DNA of 6,021 nucleotides from Chloroflexota bacterium (GCA_003353825.1 PIVW01000366.1:1-6021); one strand, 5' to 3'; positions 1 to 6,021 are shown, counted from the first letter of the stretch. A program made the numbers and translations. The notes: generated from the letters alone by a model not told the origin.

Positions 1-8
1 GAGGTGAG
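1..8 (+). promoter_or_regulatory. Ribosome binding site of holA
   Basis: GAGGTGAG is a strong purine-rich Shine-Dalgarno match nine bases before the ATG at 18 and fixes the holA start. The TGA at 5-7 could also be the stop codon of an upstream gene, which cannot be judged from this window. Confidence 0.6.
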
Positions 9-17
9 TGTACAGGC

Positions 18-1013
18 ATGATTCATATTTTTCATGGTGCCGATGAGTTCACCAAAAGTGAACGTATTGCCGAACTTCGTGCGGACTTAGGGGAATACGG
101 CGACCTTAATCTCACAGAGTTGGATGGTCGCACAGTGAATCGACAGGAGTTGCAGCATCACTGTGACGTTCTGCCATTTCTTGGCGATTATCGCTTGGTC
201 TTGGTAACGGACTTATTGGCAAGATTGGGGGAGAAAAAGGTAAAAGATAGTGGATCAGGCCAGACAGGTGGGGGTTTTCTCGGTTGGTTAGCGGAGTATA
301 TTGTAACGGTTCCAGATACAACTCGATTGGTTTTTGTTGAAAGCAAGCGTATCAAAGCAACCCATACAATACTAAAAGCCGTCAAAGTCTTGGGAGAGCG
401 TGGAAATGTGGACCTGTTTTCGGCCCCTTCGACCAAAGGAGGAGAACTGGCAAAATGGATCGAACAACGTGCCAGCCAAAAAGGCGCAAAACTGGGGCGC
501 GGGGTCGCTTATGATCTTGCCACATTTATCGGGTCTGATTTGCGACTGTTGGACAGCGAGATTGAGAAATTAGGCTTATATGCCGGTAAACGCCCCATAC
601 AGAAAGAGGATGTCAATCTGCTGACACCCTATGCTCAGGAGGCCAGCATATTTGAAATGGTTGATGCACTTGGGCAACGACAGACGGTGAAGGCGTTTAG
701 GTTATTAACCAAGTTGCGTAACGAGGGGGCGCATCCTTTGTATCTCCTTACAATGATCGTGCGTCAGTACAGGATTATGATTCAGGTACAGACCCTTTCA
801 CTTCAGGGCAAGAGAAAAGAGGAAATATCCACACAGATCAAACTACACCCTTACCCGACGGAAAAAGCGATGAAGCAGGTGCGCCAATACTCGGTTTCAC
901 AATTGGCTCGTATCTATGATCGCCTTCTGGCGACTGACATAGCTATAAAAACCGGAAAGATGGAAGCGAACATGGCACTTGACCTTCTTGTGGTCGAATT
1001 GGCTCGTGCCTAG
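18..1013 (+). CDS. holA: DNA polymerase III subunit delta (HolA)
   Basis: This is the delta subunit of the replicative clamp loader, which opens the beta sliding clamp and works with the DnaX and delta' subunits during chromosome replication in the cytoplasm. The 331-residue length is typical of the family. The N-terminus (residues 2-20, with the GADEF segment) matches the family's opening strand and degenerate nucleotide-binding region. Residues 165-185 (FIGSDLRLLDSEIEKL) are the conserved delta signature. Residues 209-260 (ASIFEMVDALG, then LYLLTMIVRQYR) and 277-325 (LHPYP, then the D-IAIKTGK segment) form the helical C-terminal collar domain. A Gly/Lys-rich stretch at residues 71-86 looks like a flexible loop. 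The ATG start is supported by GAGGTGAG at 1-8, nine bases upstream. The promoter must lie left of the window. The gene is probably cotranscribed with the hydrolase that starts 22 nt after its stop. Identification is from recognised family motifs, not a search. Confidence 0.93.
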   Translation: MIHIFHGADEFTKSERIAELRADLGEYGDLNLTELDGRTVNRQELQHHCDVLPFLGDYRLVLVTDLLARLGEKKVKDSGSGQTGGGFLGWLAEYIVTVPDTTRLVFVESKRIKATHTILKAVKVLGERGNVDLFSAPSTKGGELAKWIEQRASQKGAKLGRGVAYDLATFIGSDLRLLDSEIEKLGLYAGKRPIQKEDVNLLTPYAQEASIFEMVDALGQRQTVKAFRLLTKLRNEGAHPLYLLTMIVRQYRIMIQVQTLSLQGKRKEEISTQIKLHPYPTEKAMKQVRQYSVSQLARIYDRLLATDIAIKTGKMEANMALDLLVVELARA

Positions 1014-1024
1014 CGTGAATTAAC

Positions 1025-1029
1025 GGAGA
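1025..1029 (+). promoter_or_regulatory. Ribosome binding site of the alpha/beta hydrolase
   Basis: GGAGA lies six bases before the ATG at 1036, inside the 22-nt gap after holA. This supports the chosen start and translation from a shared holA transcript, since the gap has no room for a separate promoter. Confidence 0.6.
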
Positions 1030-1035
1030 CCAGAC

Positions 1036-1896
1036 ATGGTAACTGAGCTTGTGGTTCCACAATTCTCATTATTGGGACTGCCTTCAGAATATGTCGACGT
1101 GCCCGGCGCCAGAATCCATTACTGTACATTGGGCGAGGGGCCACCTCTGGTATTGATACATGGCTTGGGATCTTCATGTACAGACTGGTTTTTGGTGTCT
1201 TCGGGGTTGGCGGCCCACCATCGCCTAATTCTCATCGATTTACGAGGCCATGGGCAGAGCAGTTTGGCCGAACACGGAGGTTATGCCGTTTCCAGAATGG
1301 CAAACGATGTGAGTCTGGTGCTCGACCATGTCGGTATCGAGAAATCCTGCATGCTGGGGCTTTCATTGGGGGGCTGTGTGACTTTACAATTCGCCCTCAC
1401 ATATAGCCATAGAGTTGAACGCATGGTTTTGGTCAATACGTTTGCAAAGCTGCGCAGCAATGGTCTGGGATCCGTGAAGCATCGTCTGAGCCGTCTTTAC
1501 GCATCAGCCCGTAATATGGATCTGTTGGCACAGTATGTCGCTGCCAGTCTATTTGATAATCCAGCCGCTCAAAAAATCGTTCACCAGCGCATTCGTTGCA
1601 ATGATCTTGGAGTCATGCGTCGCACCATGATAGAGATCGCTCGTTTAAACCTACTAAGCCAGCTTCACACGATCACCGCTCCGGCTCTGGTGCTGATCGG
1701 TGATCGTGATGCAACGGTGCCCCGGCGCTGCGCACATGATCTCATGAACAGATTACCACAAGCCCGATTACGTGTTCTCCGGGATGCCGGACATGTATTA
1801 CCCTTTGATCAGCCTGATTTGTTTCTAAAAGCTACACTTGAGTTTTTGTGTAGTTCAGCCAGACCCGTCGAGCGCATTGATTGGGTAGATCAGTGA
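1036..1896 (+). CDS. Alpha/beta-fold hydrolase, substrate unknown
   Basis: A 286-residue single-domain serine hydrolase of the alpha/beta-fold superfamily, probably cytoplasmic because no signal peptide or membrane segment is seen. The oxyanion-hole motif HGLGSS is at residues 42-47 and the DLRGHGQS loop at 68-75. The nucleophile elbow is G-L-S-L-G with Ser110, the likely acid is Asp225 in GDRDATVP, and the catalytic His253 sits in DAGHVLPF. The triad is therefore complete and the enzyme should be active. A cap region at about residues 136-205 would set substrate choice. The family covers esterases, lipases, haloalkane dehalogenases, haloperoxidases and C-C bond hydrolases, and sequence alone does not separate these here. 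The acid residue after the sixth strand and the GxSxG serine argue against a dehalogenase, which would have Asp as nucleophile. It follows holA by 22 nt and ends just before a strong terminator, so it is likely the last gene of that operon. The link to replication is probably only positional. Confidence 0.9.
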   Translation: MVTELVVPQFSLLGLPSEYVDVPGARIHYCTLGEGPPLVLIHGLGSSCTDWFLVSSGLAAHHRLILIDLRGHGQSSLAEHGGYAVSRMANDVSLVLDHVGIEKSCMLGLSLGGCVTLQFALTYSHRVERMVLVNTFAKLRSNGLGSVKHRLSRLYASARNMDLLAQYVAASLFDNPAAQKIVHQRIRCNDLGVMRRTMIEIARLNLLSQLHTITAPALVLIGDRDATVPRRCAHDLMNRLPQARLRVLRDAGHVLPFDQPDLFLKATLEFLCSSARPVERIDWVDQ

Positions 1897-1903
1897 AGAT
1901 ACA

Positions 1904-1934
1904 AAAACGGGCGCCTGTGGCAGGCGCCCGTTTT
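1904..1934. terminator. Bidirectional intrinsic terminator between convergent genes
   Basis: A perfect 14-bp inverted repeat with a 3-base loop (TGG, 1918-1920) has arms at 1904-1917 (AAAACGGGCGCCTG) and 1921-1934. The GC-rich core is followed by TTTT on the plus strand and by TTTTT on the minus strand. It lies 8 nt after the hydrolase stop and about 25 nt after the stop of the convergent zinc-ribbon gene, so it can end transcripts from both sides. Confidence 0.92.
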
Positions 1935-1959
1935 GAAGTCATATTGACATCACCTTCAG

Positions 1960-2283
1960 CTAGTCTGTATTCTTCGGTTCTTTTTTGGTTGGTTTTGTCT
2001 TCTGTTCCTGCTTAGCAGACTTCGTGTCTTTATTGCCGGATGATTCTGCAGAACCAGACGATTCTGATGATCGATTCGCGGGTTTGCCCGTGCTGTTCTT
2101 GTCACGAGCATCGGTCACATAAAAACCGGAACCCTTGAACACGATGGCGGGGGTTGAAAAACGACGCCGAACCTGCCCTGTGCCGTTACATGTTGGGCAA
2201 GGTGGTATACCCTCCTCCGAAAAGGAGCGGCGCATTTCAAATTCATCTAAACAGGTATCGCAAGTATATTCGTAAATCGGCAT
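1960..2283 (-). CDS. FmdB-family zinc-ribbon protein
   Basis: A 107-residue protein with an N-terminal single-zinc ribbon of the FmdB/CxxC-CxxC-SSSS type. It opens with MPIYEYTC, the hallmark of the family. Zinc ligands are Cys8 and Cys11, then Cys29 and Cys32. Residues 51-58 (GSGFYVTD) are the conserved segment after the ribbon. Residues 60-107 form a hydrophilic, low-complexity tail rich in Ser, Lys, Glu and Thr, probably disordered, as is usual for the family. The family is named after a putative regulator of formamidase genes, but its molecular role is not established for most members, so no function is assigned beyond likely zinc binding. The frame stays open 25 codons further upstream, but the start at 2283 is preferred. 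The conserved protein begins there, a GGAG (2294-2297) lies ten bases ahead, and a promoter-like sequence covers the upstream extension. The gene converges on the hydrolase across a shared terminator. Confidence 0.9.
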   Translation of the reverse strand: MPIYEYTCDTCLDEFEMRRSFSEEGIPPCPTCNGTGQVRRRFSTPAIVFKGSGFYVTDARDKNSTGKPANRSSESSGSAESSGNKDTKSAKQEQKTKPTKKEPKNTD

Positions 2284-2293
2284 GTAACTGCAA

Positions 2294-2297
2294 CTCC
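2294..2297 (-). promoter_or_regulatory. Ribosome binding site deciding the zinc-ribbon start
   Basis: On the minus strand GGAG is ten bases before the ATG at 2283. It supports initiation at MPIYEY rather than at the upstream in-frame TTG at 2358. Confidence 0.5.
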
Positions 2298-2329
2298 ATC
2301 TTGCAGGGAATTCATTTAATCGAGTCGTT

Positions 2330-2358
2330 ATCTTAGTTGATCTGCGCTCATCGGTCAA
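2330..2358 (-). promoter_or_regulatory. Putative sigma70-type promoter of the zinc-ribbon gene
   Basis: Read on the minus strand, TTGACC (2353-2358) is followed by a 17-base spacer and TAAGAT (2330-2335). The -35 matches 5 of 6 consensus bases, the -10 matches 4 of 6, and the spacing is optimal. Transcription would begin near 2322-2324, giving a leader of about 40 nt before the ATG at 2283. This is a pattern match without experimental support. Confidence 0.45.
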
Positions 2359-2397
2359 AATAGGGAGTGCGTCGCCTCGATGTGGTGAAACTCAATC

Positions 2398-2422
2398 GCA
2401 GATACAACGCTGCAGATACAAC
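2398..2422. repeat. 11-bp direct repeat upstream of the zinc-ribbon promoter
   Basis: GCAGATACAAC occurs at 2398-2408 and exactly again at 2412-2422, separated by GCT (period 14). It lies 40-64 nt upstream of the putative -35 box of the zinc-ribbon gene and 55-79 nt after the stop of the protease gene. It could be a regulator-binding site or a chance duplication. The rest of the 2284-2476 gap shows no gene and no convincing hairpin terminator. Confidence 0.4.
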
Positions 2423-2476
2423 ATACCGGTCTACCATTAGATATGCATTTGCGCACAATTAGCGTTTCGTTAGCGC

Positions 2477-5400
2477 CTACGGTTCTGCGTTTTGCGTGAT
2501 CACCGGCAAATAGGGACCGCGGCCAACGAGAAGAATGATGTCGGTTTCGGTAACATGCCCGGCGCCATCCTCAGCAGCGAGCGTTAGTCGATGCACACCT
2601 GCGGATAAACCGGGGACCGCCAGATCGGCGCCTTGACCTAGAGACCCGTCTACATCTGAATTCCAGGTAAGGTGCTCGTCGGGCAACGGACCTTCTTCGG
2701 GATCGGTAGCGACGCCCTGAAGGATGACCGGCTGTTCGGGATAGAGTACGGCGCCACTTTCAGGTTGGATGATCCAGACAAACGGCGCCTTGTCGCTCAC
2801 CGTGAAGGACCCATCACTCACAGCGACGGTGGTATTGACCCCGTCGCTGGCCATGATCCGAACCAGGCTGTCACTGCCGCCGGGTAAGTCGCTGGCTACG
2901 ACAGCGAACTCGTTACCCTGAAGATTGACAGCCAGCGGTTGCCAACCGGCGCCGCCATCGGAGGAGTACTGGATGCGGGAGGTCAGTGAGTCCCCATCCT
3001 GGTCGTCGGCCTGCCAACGAATGGTGTACGGCCCGTCACCATCCCACATTTCACCGCCATTGGGACTGAGCACCTGCACCGTGGGCGCGTGCGGGCTGAC
3101 GGGCACGACTCGCAACTCCTTGCCTTCATGGGTAAAAACGATGACAGTGGTTTCGGACAGATAGGGCAGGGTTTCACGGAAATGGCCGGGATCGTGGTCG
3201 GTAGCGATAATCTCAGTGGGCGGCTCGAAATGACGTTCGAACAATGTGCCTCCGGCGGCGTTCTGTAGAATCACGCTGTAGGAGCCTTCGCCCGCTTCGC
3301 CGTACATGCCATCCACTCGGTCACGGATCCAGAAGGGGCGCGGCAGTTCGATCTGGCCTGCGATGACATCTCCGGATATTGTGATGTGGGGCGAGGTCTG
3401 ACTTATGACGCTTGCAGCCCCTACCGACGGCATCTTGTTAAGAATCGCACCGTAGTTATAGGGCGAGAACCAGGCTGGCCCGCAATAGCTCATGAGGTCT
3501 TTGGCAATGGTGGGATTGAAGGTCTGGTGTGTGGATGCGTTTAATCCCACCTGGCCGATCGAGCCGGAGGGGTAGGGCGTGCTCTGGGGATTGACATAAG
3601 TGGGGAAATTGCCATCAGGATCGGGGACGCCGCAAGGGGCGTGCTTGCGGCCAAAATTGTGACCCATTTCGTGGGCAATAGTCTGGCCGCTTCCACTGTC
3701 CAACATACCGGCGGCGACGGGATCGCCCATACGTCCGCAACCGTGGCCCGGGCCAGGCGGTACGCCCGAATCGAGCAAACCGTACACGAAGGCGTTAGCC
3801 GGGCGGTTACTCCAATCGTCGCGGATGTCATCCAGATCGTCCAGGAGATCACTCCAGCCATCGCCACAGGTGCCGTCGCCGGGCATATTGTAGTTGTAGT
3901 TGGCGTCTAGTGGTCCGCCCGATTTATTCCAGATATTGATGGTTTTGGCGGGGAACACGGCACGCAGATAGGCCACCATGTTGGTGATCAGCGTGTTCCC
4001 TGTGAGCGAGGGCGTGAGAGTGGCGGCGCGCACCGGTACAAATCCGATGTTGAGCGCTGCGGTTGTGCGCATGTCAATCACGCCGGTTTGCGCCATGTTG
4101 TTGCCGAAGAAGGTTTCGGGCACGGTTGCTGCAGGATTGACCTCGGCTTCCAACTTGATATCGGCGCCGGTCATCCAGGCGGCGGGTAGGATGAAATTAT
4201 AGCTATCGTTATAGTTCAGGCGCTTGGCCGTATTGAGTACGCCGTTGGGGCGGGCGACGGGTCCCAAAGTAAGGACGCCGGGCAGGGCCACCGGCTGCCC
4301 CCAAACCATCTGCCAGGCCTTCAACTGCACCGTCACACCGGAGATGGGGCCATGTACGATGCCTCCGGCCCCAACATAGACGCGGGCAATAGTCGGTTTG
4401 CCTGCTGCCAGTGGCACGGTATTGTTCAGGTCCTGAATCACTTGCGTCACTTCAATACCCTGCACGATCATATCGGCCGTGCCCATCAGGCTCACTTCCA
4501 GCTTGTAAGACTGCGAGTGATTAGAGGACCAGGTCGCGCCCTGCACGTGCACTCGGAACTCACCTGGCATGTTCTGGGCGGAATATAGAATAGATTCGTC
4601 GCTCGTACCCGTGTTGGTAGACTGGCCCAGGAACTGGCCATCCCCCGAGTAGAGATAGAGGTTGTAGTCGGCGGGCAGCTCGCTCAACTTGGCGGTGACG
4701 AGCACGTTTTGGCCGGCGGATACATAAAATTTATACAGGTCTTCGTCCCCTTCAGAACAAATGTAGCCATAGGTTTCGTGTTTGATGTTAGCCTGGGGGA
4801 TGCTAGGCTGAATGGGTGAGGCAGTGAAGAAGGTATCGCCAGCGTCATCCGGATCGATACAAACATACTTGGTTTCGACGCTTAGTTGGTAAGGCGTCTT
4901 GTTGCTCCAATCGGCTACGCCTTTGCCGCGTACCAGCACACCATAGTTGCCTGCTTGATACACGGTGACATTGATGTATTCGTCTTTGTCCGCTCCCCAT
5001 CTTTCCGAGCTGGCCACCTGGCCGCCGCTGGGACTGACCAAGAAGAGATCGTAGTCGGCCGGCGGCGCTTGTGGCATCCAGCCTAGATGGATCGTGATCT
5101 CCTGGTTGGCTTCGGCGGGGAATTGCCACCAATCAACATCGCCGCTGGGACAAATATACTCCCAGACCAAATTGCCGTTTGTATTAATAGCAGTGGCCTG
5201 CTGGAAGGAATCACCACCGGTGTCGGCCTGAGGACAGGCAGGGGTCACAGTGGCTGTGGGTGTGGCCGTGGGAGTGAAGGTGGGCGTAGGGACAGGATTG
5301 GATGACTGTAGTTGTAGTGTCAGACGAGGACAGAAGGGTGTATAGTGGCGGCTATCGAACGTGCGAGACCAAAAGGCGCCGCCCTCGGGGCCACGCAATT

Positions 5401-6021
5401 CTATACCGTGATTCTGGTCGGGGTCGGTGATCCAAAATTGCGCCAATTCGCTGATGCCCCAGCTAAAGTTTGCACCAACGTTGCCATCAACCGGCGTACG
5501 CACGGCCCAGGGTTGTTGGACGTCTGGCTGGTTTTGCCAGGTGACTAGCATTTCTTCCCAGCGGTCTCTAACCTGATAGAGATGAACGTCAACCGGCGCC
5601 GCTGCCTCGTAGCCATTGAGTTGAGTTTCCAAGATAGCGCTACGGACGCGAGCGTCAGAGGGGATGAATGAGAGATCGAATTGGAGCAGGGAACGGTAGG
5701 AAAAAGGTTCGTTCTGCCCGGCTCCGTAGCCCACCCGCAGATCGACATCTGCGCCGTAGTTCCCGCCTGGGTTGGCGTCAGTGACCATGCTATCGGCTGC
5801 GGCGCAAAGGCTCAGTGTCACCGTTGGGGCGGTTGTGGACGTCCTGGTGGGCGTGGCTGTAGGGGTATGCGTAGAGGTGGGTGTGGCGGTGGGCGTGAAC
5901 GTAGGTGTATGGGTCGGCGTGGCTGTAGCGGTGGACGTGGCTGTAGGGGTATGTGTAGAGGTGGGTGTGGCGGTGGGCGTGAACGTAGGTGTATGGGTCG
6001 GCGTGGCTGTAGCGGTGGACG
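2477..6021 (-). CDS. Large modular secreted metzincin-type metalloprotease (5' end outside window)
   Basis: A zinc endopeptidase, presumably extracellular. The frame is open to the window edge (about 1180 visible residues), so the true start and any signal peptide are missing. The GTG at 5821 is only an internal Val codon. Residues below are counted from it. Upstream (5822-6019) is a Thr-alternating repeat linker. Residues 1-173 are a DNRLRE domain (NPGGNYG, RSLLQFDLS, VTWQNQP). Residues 174-195 are a Thr-Pro linker. Residues 197-320 and 321-446 are two PPC domains, each with a similarly placed Cys pair (196/224, 321/355). Residues 448-586 are a CARDB-like beta domain. Residues 590-800 are the catalytic domain, with zinc motif HEMGHNFGRKH (His717, Glu718, His721, His727) and Met-turn DLMSYCG (Met777). 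Residues 805-909 are beta-rich, then come two Ig-like domains (911-1010, 1012-1099) and a tail with YLPVI. All catalytic residues are present, so it should be active. Its substrate and exact peptidase family are not determined. Confidence 0.88.
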   Translation of the reverse strand, partial: STATATPTHTPTFTPTATPTSTHTPTATSTATATPTHTPTFTPTATPTSTHTPTATPTRTSTTAPTVTLSLCAAADSMVTDANPGGNYGADVDLRVGYGAGQNEPFSYRSLLQFDLSFIPSDARVRSAILETQLNGYEAAAPVDVHLYQVRDRWEEMLVTWQNQPDVQQPWAVRTPVDGNVGANFSWGISELAQFWITDPDQNHGIELRGPEGGAFWSRTFDSRHYTPFCPRLTLQLQSSNPVPTPTFTPTATPTATVTPACPQADTGGDSFQQATAINTNGNLVWEYICPSGDVDWWQFPAEANQEITIHLGWMPQAPPADYDLFLVSPSGGQVASSERWGADKDEYINVTVYQAGNYGVLVRGKGVADWSNKTPYQLSVETKYVCIDPDDAGDTFFTASPIQPSIPQANIKHETYGYICSEGDEDLYKFYVSAGQNVLVTAKLSELPADYNLYLYSGDGQFLGQSTNTGTSDESILYSAQNMPGEFRVHVQGATWSSNHSQSYKLEVSLMGTADMIVQGIEVTQVIQDLNNTVPLAAGKPTIARVYVGAGGIVHGPISGVTVQLKAWQMVWGQPVALPGVLTLGPVARPNGVLNTAKRLNYNDSYNFILPAAWMTGADIKLEAEVNPAATVPETFFGNNMAQTGVIDMRTTAALNIGFVPVRAATLTPSLTGNTLITNMVAYLRAVFPAKTINIWNKSGGPLDANYNYNMPGDGTCGDGWSDLLDDLDDIRDDWSNRPANAFVYGLLDSGVPPGPGHGCGRMGDPVAAGMLDSGSGQTIAHEMGHNFGRKHAPCGVPDPDGNFPTYVNPQSTPYPSGSIGQVGLNASTHQTFNPTIAKDLMSYCGPAWFSPYNYGAILNKMPSVGAASVISQTSPHITISGDVIAGQIELPRPFWIRDRVDGMYGEAGEGSYSVILQNAAGGTLFERHFEPPTEIIATDHDPGHFRETLPYLSETTVIVFTHEGKELRVVPVSPHAPTVQVLSPNGGEMWDGDGPYTIRWQADDQDGDSLTSRIQYSSDGGAGWQPLAVNLQGNEFAVVASDLPGGSDSLVRIMASDGVNTTVAVSDGSFTVSDKAPFVWIIQPESGAVLYPEQPVILQGVATDPEEGPLPDEHLTWNSDVDGSLGQGADLAVPGLSAGVHRLTLAAEDGAGHVTETDIILLVGRGPYLPVITQNAEP
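3422..4054 (-). other. Metzincin catalytic domain of the large protease
   Basis: The extended zinc-binding motif HExxHxxGxxH is encoded at 3641-3673: three His ligands, the general-base Glu and the conserved Gly. The Met-turn Met is at 3491-3493, 50 residues after the third His. Together these define the metzincin clan. Four Cys (652, 695, 730, 780, counted from 5821) may form disulfides, fitting an extracellular enzyme. An Asp-rich segment at residues 656-669 precedes the active site. Which metzincin family it belongs to (M11-, M12- or M66-like, or unassigned) cannot be settled by eye. Confidence 0.85.
4484..5233 (-). other. Tandem pair of PPC (pre-peptidase C-terminal) domains
   Basis: Two diverged copies of one beta-sandwich module of about 125 residues. 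Shared landmarks are an acidic opening with GDSF or GDTF, then ICPSGDVDWWQF versus ICSEGDEDLYKF, then PPADYDLFL versus LPADYNLYL, and a closing YQLSVE versus YKLEVS. PPC domains usually follow the protease domain and often help with secretion or substrate binding. Here they come before it. Confidence 0.75.
5237..5302 (-). other. Internal Thr-Pro linker
   Basis: About 22 residues dominated by Thr, Pro and Ala (PVPTPTFTPTATPTATVTP), joining the DNRLRE domain to the first PPC domain. It resembles the longer repeat linker at the window edge in composition but is not an exact copy. It is probably a flexible, possibly glycosylated, extracellular spacer. Confidence 0.75.
5303..5821 (-). other. DNRLRE domain of the large protease
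   Basis: About 173 residues with the family's typical order: D-S--TDANPGGNYG near the start, RSLLQFDLSFIP, an alternating strand SAILETQL, LYQVRDRWEEMLVTWQNQP, and a closing RLTLQLQ. These domains are carbohydrate-binding-like beta sandwiches found in cell-surface and secreted proteins, so a role in substrate or surface attachment is inferred. Confidence 0.75.
5853..6021 (-). repeat. 84-bp in-frame tandem repeat encoding a Thr-alternating linker
   Basis: Two complete 84-bp units, 5853-5936 and 5937-6020, differ at a single base (C5870 versus T5954), and base 6021 could begin a third. The period is a multiple of three, so each unit adds 28 residues without changing frame. In each unit Thr occupies every second position (14 of 28), alternating with Pro, Ala, Ser, His and one Phe. 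The single difference falls in the third position of a Thr codon and is silent. The array runs off the window, so the copy number is unknown. Confidence 0.93.

Noticed and set aside
188..436. Minus-strand open frames inside holA
   Set aside because: They lie wholly within the well-supported holA coding sequence and have no recognisable domain.
2284..2358. A 25-codon N-terminal extension of the zinc-ribbon protein starting at TTG 2358
   Set aside because: The family begins with MPIYEY. The extension overlaps the putative -10 and -35 boxes, and a ribosome binding site precedes the internal ATG at 2283.
2483..5800. Several open frames on the plus strand and in other minus-strand frames across the protease gene
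   Set aside because: They are short, overlap a gene with clear conserved domains, and show no recognisable protein motifs. They are by-products of the GC-rich coding frame.
5819..5821. GTG as the start codon of the large protease
   Set aside because: The frame stays open through the Thr-rich repeats to the window edge, and this codon falls at the junction of linker and DNRLRE domain. It is an internal Val.
5876..5899. Possible G-quadruplex in the G-rich plus strand of the repeat
   Set aside because: Most G runs are only two bases long and the G-richness follows directly from Thr and Pro codons on the opposite strand. There is no independent reason to propose a structural role.
5853..6021. 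CRISPR-like array
   Set aside because: The 84-bp units abut directly with no unique spacers and encode an in-frame Thr-rich linker. This is a coding minisatellite.

Overview
The window looks like a piece of chromosome from an uncultured or environmental bacterium, most likely a member of the Chloroflexota (Anaerolineae-like). The evidence is indirect: the large secreted-type protein has long Thr-Pro linkers, Cys-containing PPC domains, a DNRLRE domain and a C-terminal Tyr-Leu-Pro-Val-Ile tail, a combination common in extracellular proteins of that phylum. No rRNA or other phylogenetic marker is present except the DNA polymerase III delta subunit, so the assignment is an inference.

Layout: positions 18-1896 hold two plus-strand genes, holA (clamp-loader delta subunit) and, 22 nt further on, an alpha/beta-fold hydrolase with a complete Ser-Asp-His triad. 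They are probably cotranscribed from a promoter left of the window. A strong, nearly symmetrical hairpin flanked by A and T runs (1904-1934) ends this unit and also serves the convergent gene on the other side. That gene is a 107-residue FmdB-family zinc-ribbon protein on the minus strand (1960-2283), with its own plausible sigma70-type promoter at 2330-2358. A 193-nt gene-free gap (2284-2476) contains that promoter and an 11-bp direct repeat of unknown meaning.

The rest of the window (2477-6021, minus strand) is one very large gene, cut off at its 5' end by the window edge. It encodes a modular, presumably secreted metzincin-type zinc metalloprotease. The order is Thr-rich repeat linker, DNRLRE domain, second Thr-Pro linker, two PPC domains, CARDB-like beta domain, metzincin catalytic domain (HEMGHNFGRKH plus a Met-turn), a beta-rich region, two Ig-like domains and a short C-terminal tail. 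The reading frame stays open to the window end through an 84-bp tandem repeat, so the true start and any signal peptide lie outside.

The housekeeping pair and the protease do not form an obvious functional system. The most distinctive parts are the protease architecture and the near-perfect 84-bp minisatellite inside its coding sequence. No mobile element, CRISPR array, tRNA or rRNA was recognised.
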